NCBI RefSeq assembly: GCF_000759535.1
Contig: NZ_CP009455.1
Location: 3,472,001-3,536,000, forward strand
Origin: Pseudomonas cremoricolorata
GTDB lineage: Bacteria > Pseudomonadota > Gammaproteobacteria > Pseudomonadales > Pseudomonadaceae
Direction: 5' to 3'
DNA: 64,000 bases
Part shown: positions 18,571-29,825 of the stretch, one piece after another
Numbering within the stretch: position 1 is the first letter of the stretch
How the letters are laid out: each line of letters starts with the position of its first letter
Made by a program: the position numbers and the translations under genes
The notes under the pieces: generated by a model
What the model was told of the DNA's origin: nothing
The model's database searches: none
The model's input: the letters and a program-made list of their open reading frames with translations, nothing else

Positions 18571-19911
18571 ATGTCCGTCACACATGAGGTTCCCCCAGCC
18601 ACCCTTCGCAGGGTAATCGCCGCATCAGCGGTCGGCAATTTCGTCGAGTGGTTCGACTTTGCAGTCTATGGCTTCCTCGCCACCCTGATCGCCAGCCAGT
18701 TCTTCGCCAGTTCCGACCCCGGTGTCGGGTTGCTCAAGACCTTCGCCGTATTCGCCGTGGCCTTCGCCTTGCGTCCGTTGGGCGGCGTGGTATTCGGTGC
18801 GCTGGGTGACCGCCTTGGCCGCAAGCGCGTGCTGTCGATGACCATCCTGATGATGGCCGGCTCGACCACTTTGATCGGTCTACTGCCTACCTATGCCAGC
18901 ATCGGCTTGCTGGCGCCAGTGCTGCTGACCCTGGCCCGCTGCATTCAGGGCTTCTCGGCAGGTGGCGAATACGCCGGTGCCTGCGCCTACCTGATGGAGC
19001 ACGCACCCCGTGAAAAACGCGCGTTCTACGGCAGTTTCGTGCCCGTCTCGACCTTCTCGGCCTTCGCCTGCGCTGCGGTGCTGGCCTATGGCCTGGAGGC
19101 CAGTCTGTCCGCCGAAGCCATGGCCAGCTGGGGCTGGCGCGTGCCTTTCCTGGTGGCAGCGCCGCTGGGTCTGGTGGGGCTCTACCTGCGCTGGCGCATG
19201 GAAGAAACCCCAGCGTTTCGCGCCGCCATGGCCGAAGGCAAGCAGCATGAGCATTCGCCGCTCAAGGACACCCTGCGCCATCACGGGCGCACCATCTGCA
19301 ACCTGGGCGCGTTCATTTCGCTGACGGCGCTGTCGTTCTATATGTTCACCACGTATTTCGCCACTTATCTGCAACTGGTCGGCCATCTCAGCCGCGCCCA
19401 GTCGCTGCTGGTGACCACCGTCGCGTTGTTGTTCGCAGCGGGTGGTTGTCCTCTGGCGGGTGCACTGTCCGATCGATTTGGCCGGCGCCGGACGATCATG
19501 TTCACCTGCTTCTGGGTCATCGCCTGTGTGTTCCCCGCTTACTGGCTGGCCAGCTCTGGGTCGCTGCCCTACGCCTTGGTAGGCGTCATTCTGCTCGCCG
19601 TTGGTGCATTGACCAGTGGCGTCGTGACCGCTGCCTTGCTTTCGGAAAGTTTCCCTACTCGCAGCCGCTACACCGCATCGGCCATTACCTACAACGTCGC
19701 CTATACGCTGTTCGGAGGTACTGCACCCTTGGTCGCGACCTGGCTCATCAGCCAGACCGGCAGCAGCCTGGCACCTGCGTTCTACCTGGTGGTCATCGCC
19801 TTGCTGGCGCTGGTGGGCGGCTTGGCCTTACCGGAAACCTCGCGCATCTCACTGCATGACGACACCCCCCATGCAGGTACGACGCCCCATCATGCGGCAT
19901 CAGGTGCCTGA
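18571..19911 (+). CDS. MFS transporter, metabolite:H+ symporter (MHS) type
   Basis: 446 residues, about 12 helices, with the MHS opening AASAVGNFVEWFDFAVYGFL and loop motif GALGDRLGRKRVL, plus GALSDRFGRRRTIMF in the second half. The family imports dicarboxylates, 2-oxoglutarate, citrate, proline or betaines with protons. GGAGAG precedes the ATG. Its 3' end overlaps the convergent histidine kinase gene by 12 bases. The substrate is not identified. Confidence 0.88.
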   Translation: MSVTHEVPPATLRRVIAASAVGNFVEWFDFAVYGFLATLIASQFFASSDPGVGLLKTFAVFAVAFALRPLGGVVFGALGDRLGRKRVLSMTILMMAGSTTLIGLLPTYASIGLLAPVLLTLARCIQGFSAGGEYAGACAYLMEHAPREKRAFYGSFVPVSTFSAFACAAVLAYGLEASLSAEAMASWGWRVPFLVAAPLGLVGLYLRWRMEETPAFRAAMAEGKQHEHSPLKDTLRHHGRTICNLGAFISLTALSFYMFTTYFATYLQLVGHLSRAQSLLVTTVALLFAAGGCPLAGALSDRFGRRRTIMFTCFWVIACVFPAYWLASSGSLPYALVGVILLAVGALTSGVVTAALLSESFPTRSRYTASAITYNVAYTLFGGTAPLVATWLISQTGSSLAPAFYLVVIALLALVGGLALPETSRISLHDDTPHAGTTPHHAASGA

Positions 19912-22095
19912 TACCTCGGCGAGCAGGGCGCAGACCTGCTGAGCGGAATAGGGCTTGGCCAGAAATGCGAAGCCCGCATGTCCACCTCCGGCAACAGCCT
20001 CGCTGTAGCCGGAGGTGAGGACTACCGGTAGCTCGGGGTAGCGCCGGCGAATCTCCTGGGCCATTGCCAGTCCGCCCATACCGGGCATCAGGACATCGGA
20101 AAACACTGCGTCGAACGGCACCTGCGCATGCTCCAGTTGCACCAGTGCATCTTCACCGCAGTCGGCCCAGCTGACCTGAAAGCCATGCTCGCTCAGAATC
20201 TGTGTGGTGAAGTTGCCGACGTCAGGATTGTCCTCAACCACCAGTATTCGCTTGGCCGAAGTCTGGCCGGACACGCTCCGGGTCGGTGCCAGAGTGCTTG
20301 CCGACGTTGCCTGCGGTGCGTGGGTCTGTGGCAGGTAAAGAACGAACGTCGCTCCCTCGCCCGGCACACTCCTGACCTGCACATCGCCACCCGATTGCCG
20401 CGCGAAACCAAATACCTGAGACAGGCCCAGACCGGTACCTTGGCCCAGCGCCTTGGTGGTGAAGAAGGGGTCGAAAATGCGTTCGAGCAGCTCCGGTGCG
20501 ATGCCTGGGCCCTGATCGATCACGGCGATGGCGGCAAACGGCCCGATCAGGCTCGGCTGGCCCGGCAGGTGCGGCTGCTGATTGGCCGTCAGGCGCAGGC
20601 GTAAGGCGCCTTCTCCGGCCATGGCATCGCGGCCGTTGATCACCATGTTGATCACCGCGGTTTCCAGCTGACCAAGATCTGCGCAGATATAGCAGGGCGT
20701 TTGCGGCAGCTCCAGCGACACCTGCAACCTGGCGCCGGTGACGGTGTCGAGCATTTCACTGATCGCCGACAGTCGTTGCCCGGCATCGAATATCTGCGGG
20801 CTGAGCGCCTGACGGCGAGCGAAGGCCAGCAACTGGCCGGTGAGCTTGGCGCCGCGGTCTACCGTGTCGACCATGGTCGTGAGGTAACGGCTGCGCCGCT
20901 CGGCATCCAGTTCCGGGCGTTGCAGAAAGTGCAGCGATGAGCGAATGATGGTCAGCAGGTTATTGAAGTCGTGGGCAACGCCGCCAGTGAGCTGACCGAT
21001 CGCTTCGAGCTTCTGGCTCTGACGCAGTACCGCCTCGGTGTGCAGCAGTTGGTCAGTGCGTTCTTGCACGCGTTGCTCCAGGGTGGCATTGAGCGCTTCC
21101 ATGGCGGCCATGGTATTGCGTACTTCGAGGTGCGCCTGGATGCGCTGAATGTGTGCCCAACTGCGTTCGATGACTTCACTGATCAGGCTCTGCTCGGCAG
21201 CGGTCCAGCAACGGGGCCGGCTGTCGTGGACGGCCATCAGCGCGGTCAGCCGCCCATTCTTGACCAAGGGCACGCACACGGTGGCACGTGCGCCGATATC
21301 GCCAAAGGTCGCGGCCGCCTCGCTGGGCAGTTCTCGCAGCGTATCGCTGATCACTACGGGCAGCCCGTCGCGCAGACGTTGCAACGCCAGCTCGCCGAAG
21401 TCCCTGAGGCGATAGCGGCCCAGCAGATGGGTCGAGGCATCGGCTACCCACTCGCCGCTGATGGTGAACCCGTCCTGGTCATCATCCATCAGCGCGTAGG
21501 CACAGCTGGCCAATTGCAGGTATTGCCCGAGCATTTGCGTGCTGATGTCGAGAATCCGTGAAGGATCGTTGGCGTTGGCGACCGCTCGTCCGAGGGCATC
21601 GAGGAACGTCAGCCGCTGGTTGGCGAGCACGGTGGCAGTGGTTTCGGCAACCGTATCGAGCATGCCGACGACGGTGCCTTCGGCGTCACGGATCGGGCTG
21701 TAGCAGAAGGTGAAGTAGGCTCGTTCGGGACGTGCCTGACGCTCGATCAGCAGCGGAAAATCCTGAATGAACACGGCTTCGCCGCTCATCGCATGACTGA
21801 CCATGGGGCCGATGTCACTCCAGGCTTCCTGCCACACCTCATTGAAAGGTCGGCCGATGGCTGCCGGCTTGTCGCCAAGGATTTCGGTGAACGCGTCATT
21901 GTGCAGGGTGATCAACTGCTCCCCCCATAGGATGGCCTGGGGAAACCGTGAAGCCAGACACAACGCCACGCTGGTGCTGAGCACCTGTGGCCAGCTATGC
22001 AAAGGCCCTAGCGGGGTGGCAGACCAATCGTGGTGCCTGATCCGCTCCGCCATCATGCCACTGCCTACCAGCCACTTAGCCATGCTCGCGCACAT
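19900..22095 (-). CDS. Hybrid sensor histidine kinase (PAS-GAF-HisKA-HATPase-REC)
   Basis: 731 residues, soluble: an N-terminal PAS-like domain (about 20-150, HNDAFTEILGDKPAAIGRPF), a GAF-like domain (about 165-320), a coiled linker, a HisKA box GQLTGGVAHDFNNLLTII (phospho-histidine in AHDF), a HATPase with DQGPGIAPELLERIFDPFF and GTGLGLSQVFGF, and a receiver with phospho-aspartate in FSDVLMPGMGG. No transmembrane helices, so it senses a cytosolic cue. Output probably passes by phosphotransfer to an unlinked regulator. The start may be residue 1 or the Met at residue 5, which has better ribosome-site spacing. Confidence 0.9.
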   Translation of the reverse strand: MCASMAKWLVGSGMMAERIRHHDWSATPLGPLHSWPQVLSTSVALCLASRFPQAILWGEQLITLHNDAFTEILGDKPAAIGRPFNEVWQEAWSDIGPMVSHAMSGEAVFIQDFPLLIERQARPERAYFTFCYSPIRDAEGTVVGMLDTVAETTATVLANQRLTFLDALGRAVANANDPSRILDISTQMLGQYLQLASCAYALMDDDQDGFTISGEWVADASTHLLGRYRLRDFGELALQRLRDGLPVVISDTLRELPSEAAATFGDIGARATVCVPLVKNGRLTALMAVHDSRPRCWTAAEQSLISEVIERSWAHIQRIQAHLEVRNTMAAMEALNATLEQRVQERTDQLLHTEAVLRQSQKLEAIGQLTGGVAHDFNNLLTIIRSSLHFLQRPELDAERRSRYLTTMVDTVDRGAKLTGQLLAFARRQALSPQIFDAGQRLSAISEMLDTVTGARLQVSLELPQTPCYICADLGQLETAVINMVINGRDAMAGEGALRLRLTANQQPHLPGQPSLIGPFAAIAVIDQGPGIAPELLERIFDPFFTTKALGQGTGLGLSQVFGFARQSGGDVQVRSVPGEGATFVLYLPQTHAPQATSASTLAPTRSVSGQTSAKRILVVEDNPDVGNFTTQILSEHGFQVSWADCGEDALVQLEHAQVPFDAVFSDVLMPGMGGLAMAQEIRRRYPELPVVLTSGYSEAVAGGGHAGFAFLAKPYSAQQVCALLAEVSGT

Positions 22096-22295
22096 CCCTT
22101 TACCAGACCCATTGAAGTACGCCGCGGCGCATCGTCCGTTCCTGACGCAGCAGCGCCAGGCAGTTTAACGCGGTCTGAAAAGCTTGGCGTAGCGGAGTCG
22201 AAAGGTTTTGCCGACGCAGGATGTCGACAGGCGCTGAGGGGAGGGGGCTCGACCACCGCACGAAGGGCGGCCGAGCACGTGCTGACGGGGCGGAC

Positions 22296-23633
<1,338 letters not shown>

Positions 23634-23849
23634 TCAGGCAGTCGGAAGTCTGGCAGCGTCGTCCTGAGCGGCCGGCGAATGCCGTTCTATGACCTGCTCG
23701 ATGAAGCTGCGCGCGGCATCGCTGCCCAGTTCCCGGACCAACAGGTCGACGGCGATGAGCATGAGCTCTTCCGGGCTCGCCGGGCTGTAGGCGCGATGGC
23801 CGCCGGCCAGTTTGACCTTGATGTCGGCATCGATGGTGATGGTGCTCAT
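23634..23849 (-). CDS. Small hypothetical protein (71 aa)
   Basis: Not recognised. It starts MSTITIDADIKVKLAGGHRAY and has an amphipathic helical middle (EELMLIAVDLLVRELGSDAARSFI), with only a weak GAGAG ribosome site. Upstream of ansB on the same strand but 250 bases away, so probably separate. Moderate doubt that it is expressed. Confidence 0.45.
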   Translation of the reverse strand: MSTITIDADIKVKLAGGHRAYSPASPEELMLIAVDLLVRELGSDAARSFIEQVIERHSPAAQDDAARLPTA

Positions 23850-24130
23850 GTGCGGCTCTCGTGGCAGGCGCGGATAAGGCGTTCGGGCGCTGGCGCTGCT
23901 TGAAGCAACGAACTCAGCGACTTTTCTCGCATTGAATCATGCCTTTGGCGTGCAAGCGCTGCGACCAAGGCATCAGGTCAGTACTGGCAAAGTTATCATG
24001 TCGTGCAAAATTCAGTCACGATTACGTTGAGCCTTGGCGACGCTTCGGCAGGCAGAATTGCGCGATTGTGCAACGAAAAGAGCTGTGGGCTGTCGCATTA
24101 GGCAGTTTCCGTTATTGATTAGGAGGGTTC

Positions 24131-24466
24131 ATGCTTGGTACTCGCGCTTCTCTGGCGTCGCTACTGGTGCTGGCTATGTTGGCTGGTTGCAGCACGGGCG
24201 GCAGCACCACGGACGCAGGCCGCGATGCGGCGCCGGCGGCTGACGCCGCACAGGCAAACGATGGCCGCTGCCAGGCCAGCGGCGCAGACTTCGCCATTGG
24301 CAAACAGGGTACGCCTGAGCTGCTTGAGCAAGCACGCGCTGCCAGCGGTGCGCAGATTGCCCGATTGCTTACGCCCCGCGACATGGTCACCCTGGAGTAT
24401 CGCTCCGAGCGCTTGAACCTAAACGTCAACGAGCAGGGTGTGGTCAATCGCGTCAATTGCGGTTGA
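24131..24466 (+). CDS. I78-family peptidase-inhibitor-like lipoprotein
   Basis: 111 residues with a lipobox (LAMLAGCS) and a low-complexity Ala/Asp linker, then an I78 fold: IGKQGTPELLEQARAASGAQIARLL and the C-terminal RLNLNVNEQGVVNRVNCG, the usual family ending. Two cysteines (QASG side and C-terminal NCG) probably form a disulphide. Likely outer-membrane-anchored and inhibits serine proteases. RBS TAGGAGGG. Single gene ending at a shared terminator. Confidence 0.85.
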   Translation: MLGTRASLASLLVLAMLAGCSTGGSTTDAGRDAAPAADAAQANDGRCQASGADFAIGKQGTPELLEQARAASGAQIARLLTPRDMVTLEYRSERLNLNVNEQGVVNRVNCG

Positions 24467-24491
24467 GGCGCATCGCCCGATTGGAGGGCAA

Positions 24492-24523
24492 CAAAAAACC
24501 CGCCATCGCTGGCGGGTTTTTTG
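24492..24523. terminator. Bidirectional intrinsic terminator between the I78 gene and the cold-shock gene
   Basis: Perfect 14-bp hairpin (24492-24505 with 24510-24523, loop TCGC) with A run on the left and T run on the right, so it can stop transcription from both converging genes. Confidence 0.9.
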
Positions 24524-24537
24524 TAGGACGAGCCGAA

Positions 24538-24750
24538 TTATTCCGGACGAACCTGCGCTGCCTGCATGCCTTTCTGGCCACGCTCAGCGACGAACGAAAC
24601 GGTCTGGCCTTCTTTCAAAGACTTGAAACCGTCGCTTTCGATGGCTTTGAAGTGAACGAACAGGTCGTCGCCGCCGCCTTGTGGAGTGATGAAGCCGTAG
24701 CCTTTCTCATCATTGAACCATTTGACGGTGCCGGTTTGGCGATTGGACAT
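24538..24750 (-). CDS. Cold-shock domain protein (CspA family)
   Basis: 70-residue single cold-shock domain with the RNA-binding motifs KGYGFITP (RNP1) and DLFVHF (RNP2) and start [20 protein letters not shown]. Acts as an RNA chaperone. ATG 24750 gives the canonical length; the frame upstream is long but not coding. The untranslated leader may itself be thermosensitive, as in other csp genes. Confidence 0.93.
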   Translation of the reverse strand: MSNRQTGTVKWFNDEKGYGFITPQGGGDDLFVHFKAIESDGFKSLKEGQTVSFVAERGQKGMQAAQVRPE

Positions 24751-24907
24751 GGGTGGATCTCCAGACATTAGTTTTTCAGTAGTGCAGTGTTGCCGAGGCC
24801 ACTGAGCACGAGGGGCATGATAGTGCATTTCCTCGCATCTAGCGCCAATTACCTTGTTCGAACATTGATTGAGGTCAATCGCGGAGTCGGTTTTTCAGTG
24901 CGCCGAC

Positions 24908-25210
24908 TCAGCTTTTCTTCGAGCACGCCATGGCTACCGCAGTCTGGGCCTGCTCGACCAGGGTCGGCTTGGGGTTCTGCCCGTTCAATTCCTTGAGTTG
25001 CGCATCGCTGAAGTCTTTCTCCAGTACTTTCTTGCCACACTCGCAATGCTGCTTGGCGGCCTCGGCACTGAGGCCGTTGTCGGTCGAGGACTTGACGCAG
25101 GATGCAGTGTACGAGCGCTCGGCCTCTGCAGAGAACTTGCCGGCATGTGCCGCCAGTGGCAGAGACAGGGCGGTCGCAGCGACGATGGCCAGAAGCGGTT
25201 TAAGTCGCAT
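24908..25210 (-). CDS. Small secreted cysteine-containing hypothetical protein
   Basis: 100 residues with a clear signal peptide (LLAIVAATALSLPLAAHAGKF) and four cysteines (ASCVKS, QHCECGK, AMACSKKS) that could form two disulphides. No known motif. AAAGGAG lies 9 bases before ATG 25210. Alone between csp and thrS. Confidence 0.7.
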   Translation of the reverse strand: MRLKPLLAIVAATALSLPLAAHAGKFSAEAERSYTASCVKSSTDNGLSAEAAKQHCECGKKVLEKDFSDAQLKELNGQNPKPTLVEQAQTAVAMACSKKS

Positions 25211-25550
25211 AGCTTGAAACTCCTTTGGGTGATTCATCAATGACGGGACGTTCAGTAGGTCAGAGGCGAAGAATCCCCAAGAGTTCACCGCAGGCGACGG
25301 CGTTCAAATAATCCTGCGCCATCGCAAACCCGCGTGCTAGCATGCTCGGCTCGCAGCGCGCCAGTGATGATGGCGTGCTGGCGATCTCACCTTTTATTTC
25401 TCCAGTCACTCTGGTTCGTCCCTGACATGCCGAAAGGCTTCTGCCACTGTGAGGCAGGCTTCGCTTCAGCGAGGGCAGGTCGGATCTTGTACTGGCTCAT
25501 CCCAACCCACGTGACCTTTGGTAGGGGTCACCACTAGGAGAGGAGGCGCC
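25211..25550. other. Intergenic region of about 340 bases upstream of thrS
   Basis: Should hold the promoter and leader of the thrS-infC-rpmI-rplT transcript. A hairpin around GGCTTCTGCC...GGCAGGCTT (about 25430-25455) lies in the leader, and AGGAGAGGAGGCGCC gives a strong ribosome site for thrS. No gene seen. Confidence 0.45.
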
Positions 25551-27473
25551 ATGCCCACCATTACTCTTCCCGATGGCAGTCAGCGTTCGTTCGACGATGC
25601 CGTAACCGTGGCTCAAGTCGCCGCATCCATTGGTGCAGGTCTGGCTAAGGCCACCCTGGCCGGCAAGGTCGACGGCAAGCTGGTCGATGCCTGCGAGCTG
25701 ATCGAGCGCGATGCCACGTTGCAGATCATCACCCCCAAGGATGAAGAGGGACTGGAGATCATCCGTCACTCGTGCGCTCACCTGATCGGCCATGCAGTCA
25801 AGCAGCTGTATCCGACCGCGCGCATGGTGATCGGCCCTGTGATCGACGAAGGCTTCTACTACGACATCGCGTATGAGCGTCCCTTCACCCCGGACGACCT
25901 GGCTGCGATCGAGAAGCGCATGCATCAGTTGATCGACAAGGACTACGACGTCATCAAGAAAATGACCCCGCGCGACGAGGTCATTGAGGTGTTCGCCGCC
26001 CGTGGCGAGGAGTACAAGCTGCGTCTGGTCGAAGACATGCCCGACGAGCAGGCCATGGGCCTGTACTACCACGAAGAGTACGTGGACATGTGCCGCGGCC
26101 CGCACGTGCCCAACACCCGCTTCCTCAAAGCGTTCAAGCTGACCAAGCTGTCGGGCGCCTACTGGCGCGGCGATGCCAAGAACGAGCAGCTGCAGCGCGT
26201 CTATGGCACGGCCTGGGCTGACAAGAAGCAACTGGCCGCCTATATCCAGCGCATCGAAGAAGCCGAAAAGCGCGATCATCGCAAGATCGGCAAGCAGCTC
26301 GATCTGTTCCACCTGCAGGAAGAAGCGCCGGGCATGGTGTTCTGGCATCCGGACGGCTGGACCGTCTATCAGGTGCTCGAGCAGTACATGCGTACCGTGC
26401 AGCGCATCAACGGCTACCTGGAAATCAAGACCCCGCAAGTGGTCGATCGCATTCTTTGGGAGCGCTCCGGGCACTGGTCGAACTATGCGGAAAACATGTT
26501 CACCACCTCGTCCGAGAGCCGCGACTATGCGGTCAAGCCGATGAACTGCCCGTGTCACGTGCAGGTGTTCAACCAGGGCCTGAAGTCCTACCGTGACCTG
26601 CCGCTGCGTCTGGCCGAGTTCGGCGCCTGTCACCGTAACGAGCCTTCCGGGGCGCTGCACGGCATCATGCGCGTGCGCGGCTTCACCCAGGACGATGCGC
26701 ATATCTTCTGCACCGAAGAGCAGGTGAAGAAAGAAGCCGCTGACTTCATCAAGCTGACCCTGGATGTGTACAAGGACTTCGGCTTCACCGATATCGCCAT
26801 GAAGCTGTCTACCCGTCCTGCCAAACGAGTCGGTTCCGAAGAGCTGTGGGATCGCGCCGAGACTGCGCTGGCCGACGCCTTGAACGAGTCGGGTCTGGAG
26901 TGGGAATACCAGCCGGGCGAGGGCGCGTTCTATGGTCCGAAGATCGAATTCACCCTGCGCGATTGCCTGGGACGGAACTGGCAGTGCGGTACCTTGCAGT
27001 ACGATCCGAACCTGCCCGAGCGTCTGGACGCCAGCTACATCGCTGAAGATAACGCCCGCAAGCGCCCGGTCATGCTGCACCGTGCCATCCTGGGTTCGTT
27101 CGAGCGCTTCATCGGCATGCTGATCGAGCACTATGCCGGGGTCTTCCCCGCATGGCTGGCGCCGACCCAGGCGGTGATCATGAATATCACCGACAAACAG
27201 GCCGATTTTGCCCTCGAGGTGGAAAAAAACCTGGCTGATCGCGGCTTGCGTGCCAAGTCCGACTTGAGAAATGAAAAGATCGGCTTTAAAATCCGCGAGC
27301 ATACTTTGCTCAAGGTCCCGTTCCTTTTGGTTATAGGGGATCGCGAAGTCGAAACGCAAACCGTTGCCGTGCGCACCCGCGAAGGCGCTGACCTGGGCTC
27401 GATGTCCGTCGCGCAGTTCGCTGAGCACCTCTCGCAAGCGGTTTCCCGGCGTGGTCGCCAAGAATCGGAGTAA
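25551..27473 (+). CDS. thrS: Threonine--tRNA ligase
   Basis: Charges tRNA-Thr. 640 residues with the N-terminal TGS domain ([16 protein letters not shown]), the editing domain with [16 protein letters not shown] and CRGPHVPNT, class II motif 2 and zinc ligands ([10 protein letters not shown]), and motif 3 ([20 protein letters not shown]). First gene of a conserved translation operon; its TAA overlaps the upstream edge of infC. The 654-residue open frame antisense to it is a shadow. Confidence 0.98.
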   Translation: MPTITLPDGSQRSFDDAVTVAQVAASIGAGLAKATLAGKVDGKLVDACELIERDATLQIITPKDEEGLEIIRHSCAHLIGHAVKQLYPTARMVIGPVIDEGFYYDIAYERPFTPDDLAAIEKRMHQLIDKDYDVIKKMTPRDEVIEVFAARGEEYKLRLVEDMPDEQAMGLYYHEEYVDMCRGPHVPNTRFLKAFKLTKLSGAYWRGDAKNEQLQRVYGTAWADKKQLAAYIQRIEEAEKRDHRKIGKQLDLFHLQEEAPGMVFWHPDGWTVYQVLEQYMRTVQRINGYLEIKTPQVVDRILWERSGHWSNYAENMFTTSSESRDYAVKPMNCPCHVQVFNQGLKSYRDLPLRLAEFGACHRNEPSGALHGIMRVRGFTQDDAHIFCTEEQVKKEAADFIKLTLDVYKDFGFTDIAMKLSTRPAKRVGSEELWDRAETALADALNESGLEWEYQPGEGAFYGPKIEFTLRDCLGRNWQCGTLQYDPNLPERLDASYIAEDNARKRPVMLHRAILGSFERFIGMLIEHYAGVFPAWLAPTQAVIMNITDKQADFALEVEKNLADRGLRAKSDLRNEKIGFKIREHTLLKVPFLLVIGDREVETQTVAVRTREGADLGSMSVAQFAEHLSQAVSRRGRQESE

Positions 27474-27478
27474 TGACT

Positions 27479-28024
27479 ATTAAGCGTGATATGAGAAACG
27501 ATAAACGAGCTGCACCGAAAGCACCGATCAACGAGAATATCTCGGCCCGCGAGGTTCGGTTAATTGGTGCTGATGGCGAGCAGATTGGCATCGTCTCGAT
27601 CGATGAAGCGCTTCGTATCGCTGAAGAAGCGAAGCTGGATCTGGTGGAAATTTCTGCAGACGCTGTACCGCCTGTTTGCAAGGTCATGGACTACGGCAAG
27701 CACCTCTTCGAGAAGAAGAAGCAGGCCAACGAAGCCAAGAAGAACCAGAAGCAGATCCAGATTAAAGAAATCAAGTTTCGTCCAGGGACGGAAGAAGGGG
27801 ATTACCAGGTAAAACTACGCAACCTGGTACGTTTCCTTGCCGATGGGGACAAGGCCAAGATCTCTCTGAGATTCCGTGGTCGTGAGATGGCCCACCAGGA
27901 GCTGGGCATGGAGCTGTTGAAGCGGGTCGAAGCCGACCTCGTCGAATACGGCTCTGTTGAACAGCATCCGAAGATGGAAGGACGCCAGCTGATGATGGTC
28001 ATCGCCCCCAAAAAGAAGAAGTAA
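27479..28024 (+). CDS. infC: Translation initiation factor IF-3 (probable AUU start)
   Basis: IF-3 checks start codons and keeps 30S subunits free. The protein from the Ile-coded start reads M(ATT)[15 protein letters not shown], with [13 protein letters not shown] and the C-terminal [12 protein letters not shown] and MVIAPKKKK motifs, 181 residues. GGAG at 27467-27470 lies 8 bases before ATT 27479 but only 2 before ATG 27473, so ATT is the better-placed start. AUU starts are well known for infC and give autoregulation by IF-3. ATG 27473 (183 aa) is the alternative. Confidence 0.93.
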   Translation: MKRDMRNDKRAAPKAPINENISAREVRLIGADGEQIGIVSIDEALRIAEEAKLDLVEISADAVPPVCKVMDYGKHLFEKKKQANEAKKNQKQIQIKEIKFRPGTEEGDYQVKLRNLVRFLADGDKAKISLRFRGREMAHQELGMELLKRVEADLVEYGSVEQHPKMEGRQLMMVIAPKKKK

Positions 28025-28085
28025 TCTCCCGGGCACGGCAGGCCTGATGATTATTGTGTAATTTTATCGAATGCGGAGTTCCAAC

Positions 28086-28280
28086 ATGCCAAAAATGAAA
28101 ACCAAGAGCGGTGCTGCGAAGCGTTTCCTGAAAACGGCAACCGGCTTCAAGCACAAGCACGCTTTCAAGAGCCACATCCTGACCAAAATGTCGACCAAGC
28201 GTAAGCGTCAACTGCGCGGTAGCAGCATGCTGCATCCGTCTGACGTCGCAAAAGTCGCGCGCATGCTGCGCGTTCGTTAA
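28086..28280 (+). CDS. rpmI: 50S ribosomal protein L35
   Basis: 64-residue basic protein of the large subunit ([20 protein letters not shown] ... [18 protein letters not shown]). RBS GGAG. Between infC and rplT in the universal order. In enterobacteria this pair is feedback-controlled by L20; the 61-base gap before it could hold such a site, but I cannot show it. Confidence 0.97.
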   Translation: MPKMKTKSGAAKRFLKTATGFKHKHAFKSHILTKMSTKRKRQLRGSSMLHPSDVAKVARMLRVR

Positions 28281-28308
28281 TTCTGGTCAAAGATAGAGGA
28301 AGTTACTC

Positions 28309-28665
28309 ATGGCTCGTGTAAAGCGCGGCGTTATCGCTCGTAAGCGTCACAAGAAAATCCTGAAGCTGGCTAAAGGCTACTACGGCGCCCGTTCGCGCGT
28401 ATTCCGTGTTGCCAAGCAGGCTGTCATCAAGGCTGGTCAATATGCCTACCGTGACCGTCGCCAGAAAAAACGTCAGTTCCGCGCACTGTGGATCGCTCGT
28501 ATCAACGCCGGTGCACGCACCAACGGTCTGTCCTACAGCCGTCTGATTGCTGGCCTGAAAAAAGCGTCGATCGAAATCGACCGCAAGGTTCTGGCTGACC
28601 TGGCAGTGAACGAAAAAGCGGCGTTTGCTGCAATTGTCGAGAAAGCTAAAGCCGTTCTGGCTTAA
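28309..28665 (+). CDS. rplT: 50S ribosomal protein L20
   Basis: 118 residues ([38 protein letters not shown]). Needed for large-subunit assembly and a translational repressor of its own operon in other bacteria. Followed by a strong terminator ahead of pheS. Confidence 0.98.
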   Translation: MARVKRGVIARKRHKKILKLAKGYYGARSRVFRVAKQAVIKAGQYAYRDRRQKKRQFRALWIARINAGARTNGLSYSRLIAGLKKASIEIDRKVLADLAVNEKAAFAAIVEKAKAVLA

Positions 28666-28721
28666 GTACCCACGACAATCATCCGCTGGCGCCTCGCGCT
28701 GGCGGGTGTAGAACGTCATCG

Positions 28722-29793
<1,072 letters not shown>

Positions 29794-29825
29794 GTCCGCA
29801 CTTGACGCACATTTAGGAGAACAGC

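Noticed and set aside
18396..18616. Short forward frames between the desulfurase and MHS genes
   Set aside because: Overlapping frames without ribosome sites or conserved features; judged non-coding.
25497..27461. 654-residue open frame antisense to thrS
   Set aside because: Mirror of the thrS codons; no recognisable protein features.
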